Source: Durusdinium trenchii (lineage: Eukaryota; Sar; Dinophyceae; Suessiales; Symbiodiniaceae). From it: a stretch of DNA of 64,000 nucleotides. The position numbers and the translations under genes are program-made. The notes under the pieces are model-generated. The model was not told the origin of the DNA. It worked only from the letters and a program-made list of their open reading frames with translations, and made no database searches. Shown here one piece after another: positions 63,051-64,000 of this stretch (positions within the stretch are counted from its first letter, which is position 1; each line of letters starts with the position of its first letter). The DNA lies in contig CAXAMN010029027.1 in the NCBI GenBank assembly GCA_963970005.1, positions 1,784,287 to 1,848,286 on the forward strand, read 5' to 3'.

Positions 63051-63779
63051 TTTGGGCGGTGGGACGAGGCCAGGCTGTTTGAGGATTGTTCGAGTTGGGC
63101 AGGAGTTGGGGAGAGTCAGGAGTTTAGATCATGGAATTTCTTGCAGGAACTCCTCTATACAAAGCAGCTTTTTGAGTCGACTTGGCATGCTTTGGCAACC
63201 TTGACCGGTCGAAGAGCTGACTCAAACTGGGCATACTAGCATATACTAGCCGGGTTTGGCCAATGGAAAGACTTTGTCAATGGTACCATGATGTGGCCAA
63301 TTATGGCCCTGCCGCTGGAAGATAATTCTCTTGTGTTGCTTGTGTTGGGTTAGAATATCAAACCACTACAGACTACATGCGTGAGCCTTTTGGGAACAAG
63401 CTTTGTCCTTCAAGGGGTTTACAAGTGGTGCCAGTCCATGTTTATCGATTTGTATATGGTGCTGAAGAGCACTTGATCCCCTCAATCACAGCCAAGGCCA
63501 GCACCTCACCTACATACACCGAGAGCGGGGGTTGTTGGAAGAGGTGAATCAACGCCAAAGGTGGTGCCAAACATGAGGAATTGTGAGGTTCTTGGGAAAA
63601 TATGAGCATTATATATTTTTCCAGGAAAGACAAACTCTTTAGGAACAACCTGTGGAAACACGAAGTCTTCAGATGGAACCTACAAATTTATAGGTTCTTG
63701 ATGCTGATGGTATGGACGTGGCCCAAGCAGAAAACATTGAATCGTTTGTGGCAGTTTGATACTGCTAGCTATGTCAGAC

Positions 63780-64000
63780 TCAGCTTCGAGTGCTGCTTCT
63801 ACAGCATCCCGGAACTTCTACAAGTGCGATGGATGGGAGAGGGTCGCACATGAGAGCGATGATGATGGAAGCACTAGACACTGATCCTGAATTGTTGGAG
63901 AAAGCCGTGGCTGTGGGCTATGCTCACCATCTGATGTTCAATGGCTTAGCTGCACAGTTCATTTCCACTTACCTGGACAGCGATTTCAGATGGGTGTTCA
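63780..64000 (+). CDS. Partial exon running off the right edge
   Basis: Reads LRVLLLQHPGTSTSAMDGRG, then MRAMMMEALDTDPELLEKAV, GYAHHLMFNGLAAQFISTYL and onward to the window end. Helical, coding-like. It may belong to the large gene or to the next one. A further patch (LDADGMDVAQAENIESFVAV) lies just upstream in another frame. The stretch 63051-63779 shows no other feature. Confidence 0.5.

Overview
The window looks like nuclear DNA of a dinoflagellate, most likely of the coral-symbiont family Symbiodiniaceae. The evidence is many short exons, phase-consistent GC-AG and GA-AG introns as well as GT-AG, exons that almost always start with G after the AG, several protein families I know only from these algae, and a relict spliced-leader sequence in front of an intronless ankyrin gene. 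Two runs of 10 N (about 14287-14296 and 44638-44647) show it is a scaffold.

Two kinds of DNA alternate. The outer parts (1 to about 22.2 kb and about 41 kb to the end) are GC-richer and hold the exons of one very large plus-strand gene. I reassembled it from short GC-rich exons. In order it gives an ATP-binding loop (MGAGKT), LVVPPAL, IDEVDLVLHPLRSELNFP, RNPHLILL, VVIGLTTLAYRYEGLR, SGQDLGG, GFSGTPSDLMP, ALIDTGALITGLTN, VHTTGMDI, TLGKDM, AYRMRGIGRG, VIPEV, EQEIEIEK, FVDLMHCRDDEEP, WKRRPL, KNVFVQMEWVPD and SLAEAETLRRVL. This is the order found in giant eukaryotic proteins with the Pfam domains DUF3638 and DUF3645, and the motifs resemble a superfamily 2 / SecA-like ATPase core. The introns carry MITE-like inverted-repeat elements, satellites and at least one nested retrogene.

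The middle part (about 22.2-41.4 kb) is AT-richer and sits entirely in one intron of that gene: exon ...CDYEP(G) ends at 21918 and the next coding base is 41727, a 19,808-bp GC-AG intron. It holds a row of multi-exon genes on the opposite strand, all from families abundant in dinoflagellates and poorly known: a protein with HGDEG, CHLC and KYDLWHSFHLG motifs (22.4-24.7 kb); a GIY-YIG-like domain gene (26.5-27.1 kb); a coiled-coil protein whose last seven exons join in phase (27.8-30.9 kb); a methyltransferase-like LEFFAGKGE protein (32.1-33.9 kb); further exons (34-36.1 kb); and a lysine-rich protein (36.6-40.5 kb). Similar sequences lie in opposite orientation near both ends of the block (22.13-22.25 and 41.29-41.40 kb), so it may be one large transposed unit or a nested gene array.

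Other contents are an intronless ubiquitin-like/ankyrin-repeat retrogene (44.1-44.9 kb) with a decayed 3' part; a satellite field at 13.5-15.8 kb with 14-, 18- and 60-bp units; and several families of short hairpin elements. I saw no rRNA, tRNA, CRISPR or prokaryotic operon. All families were recognised from conserved motifs without a database search, and exon edges are best guesses from splice signals and phase.
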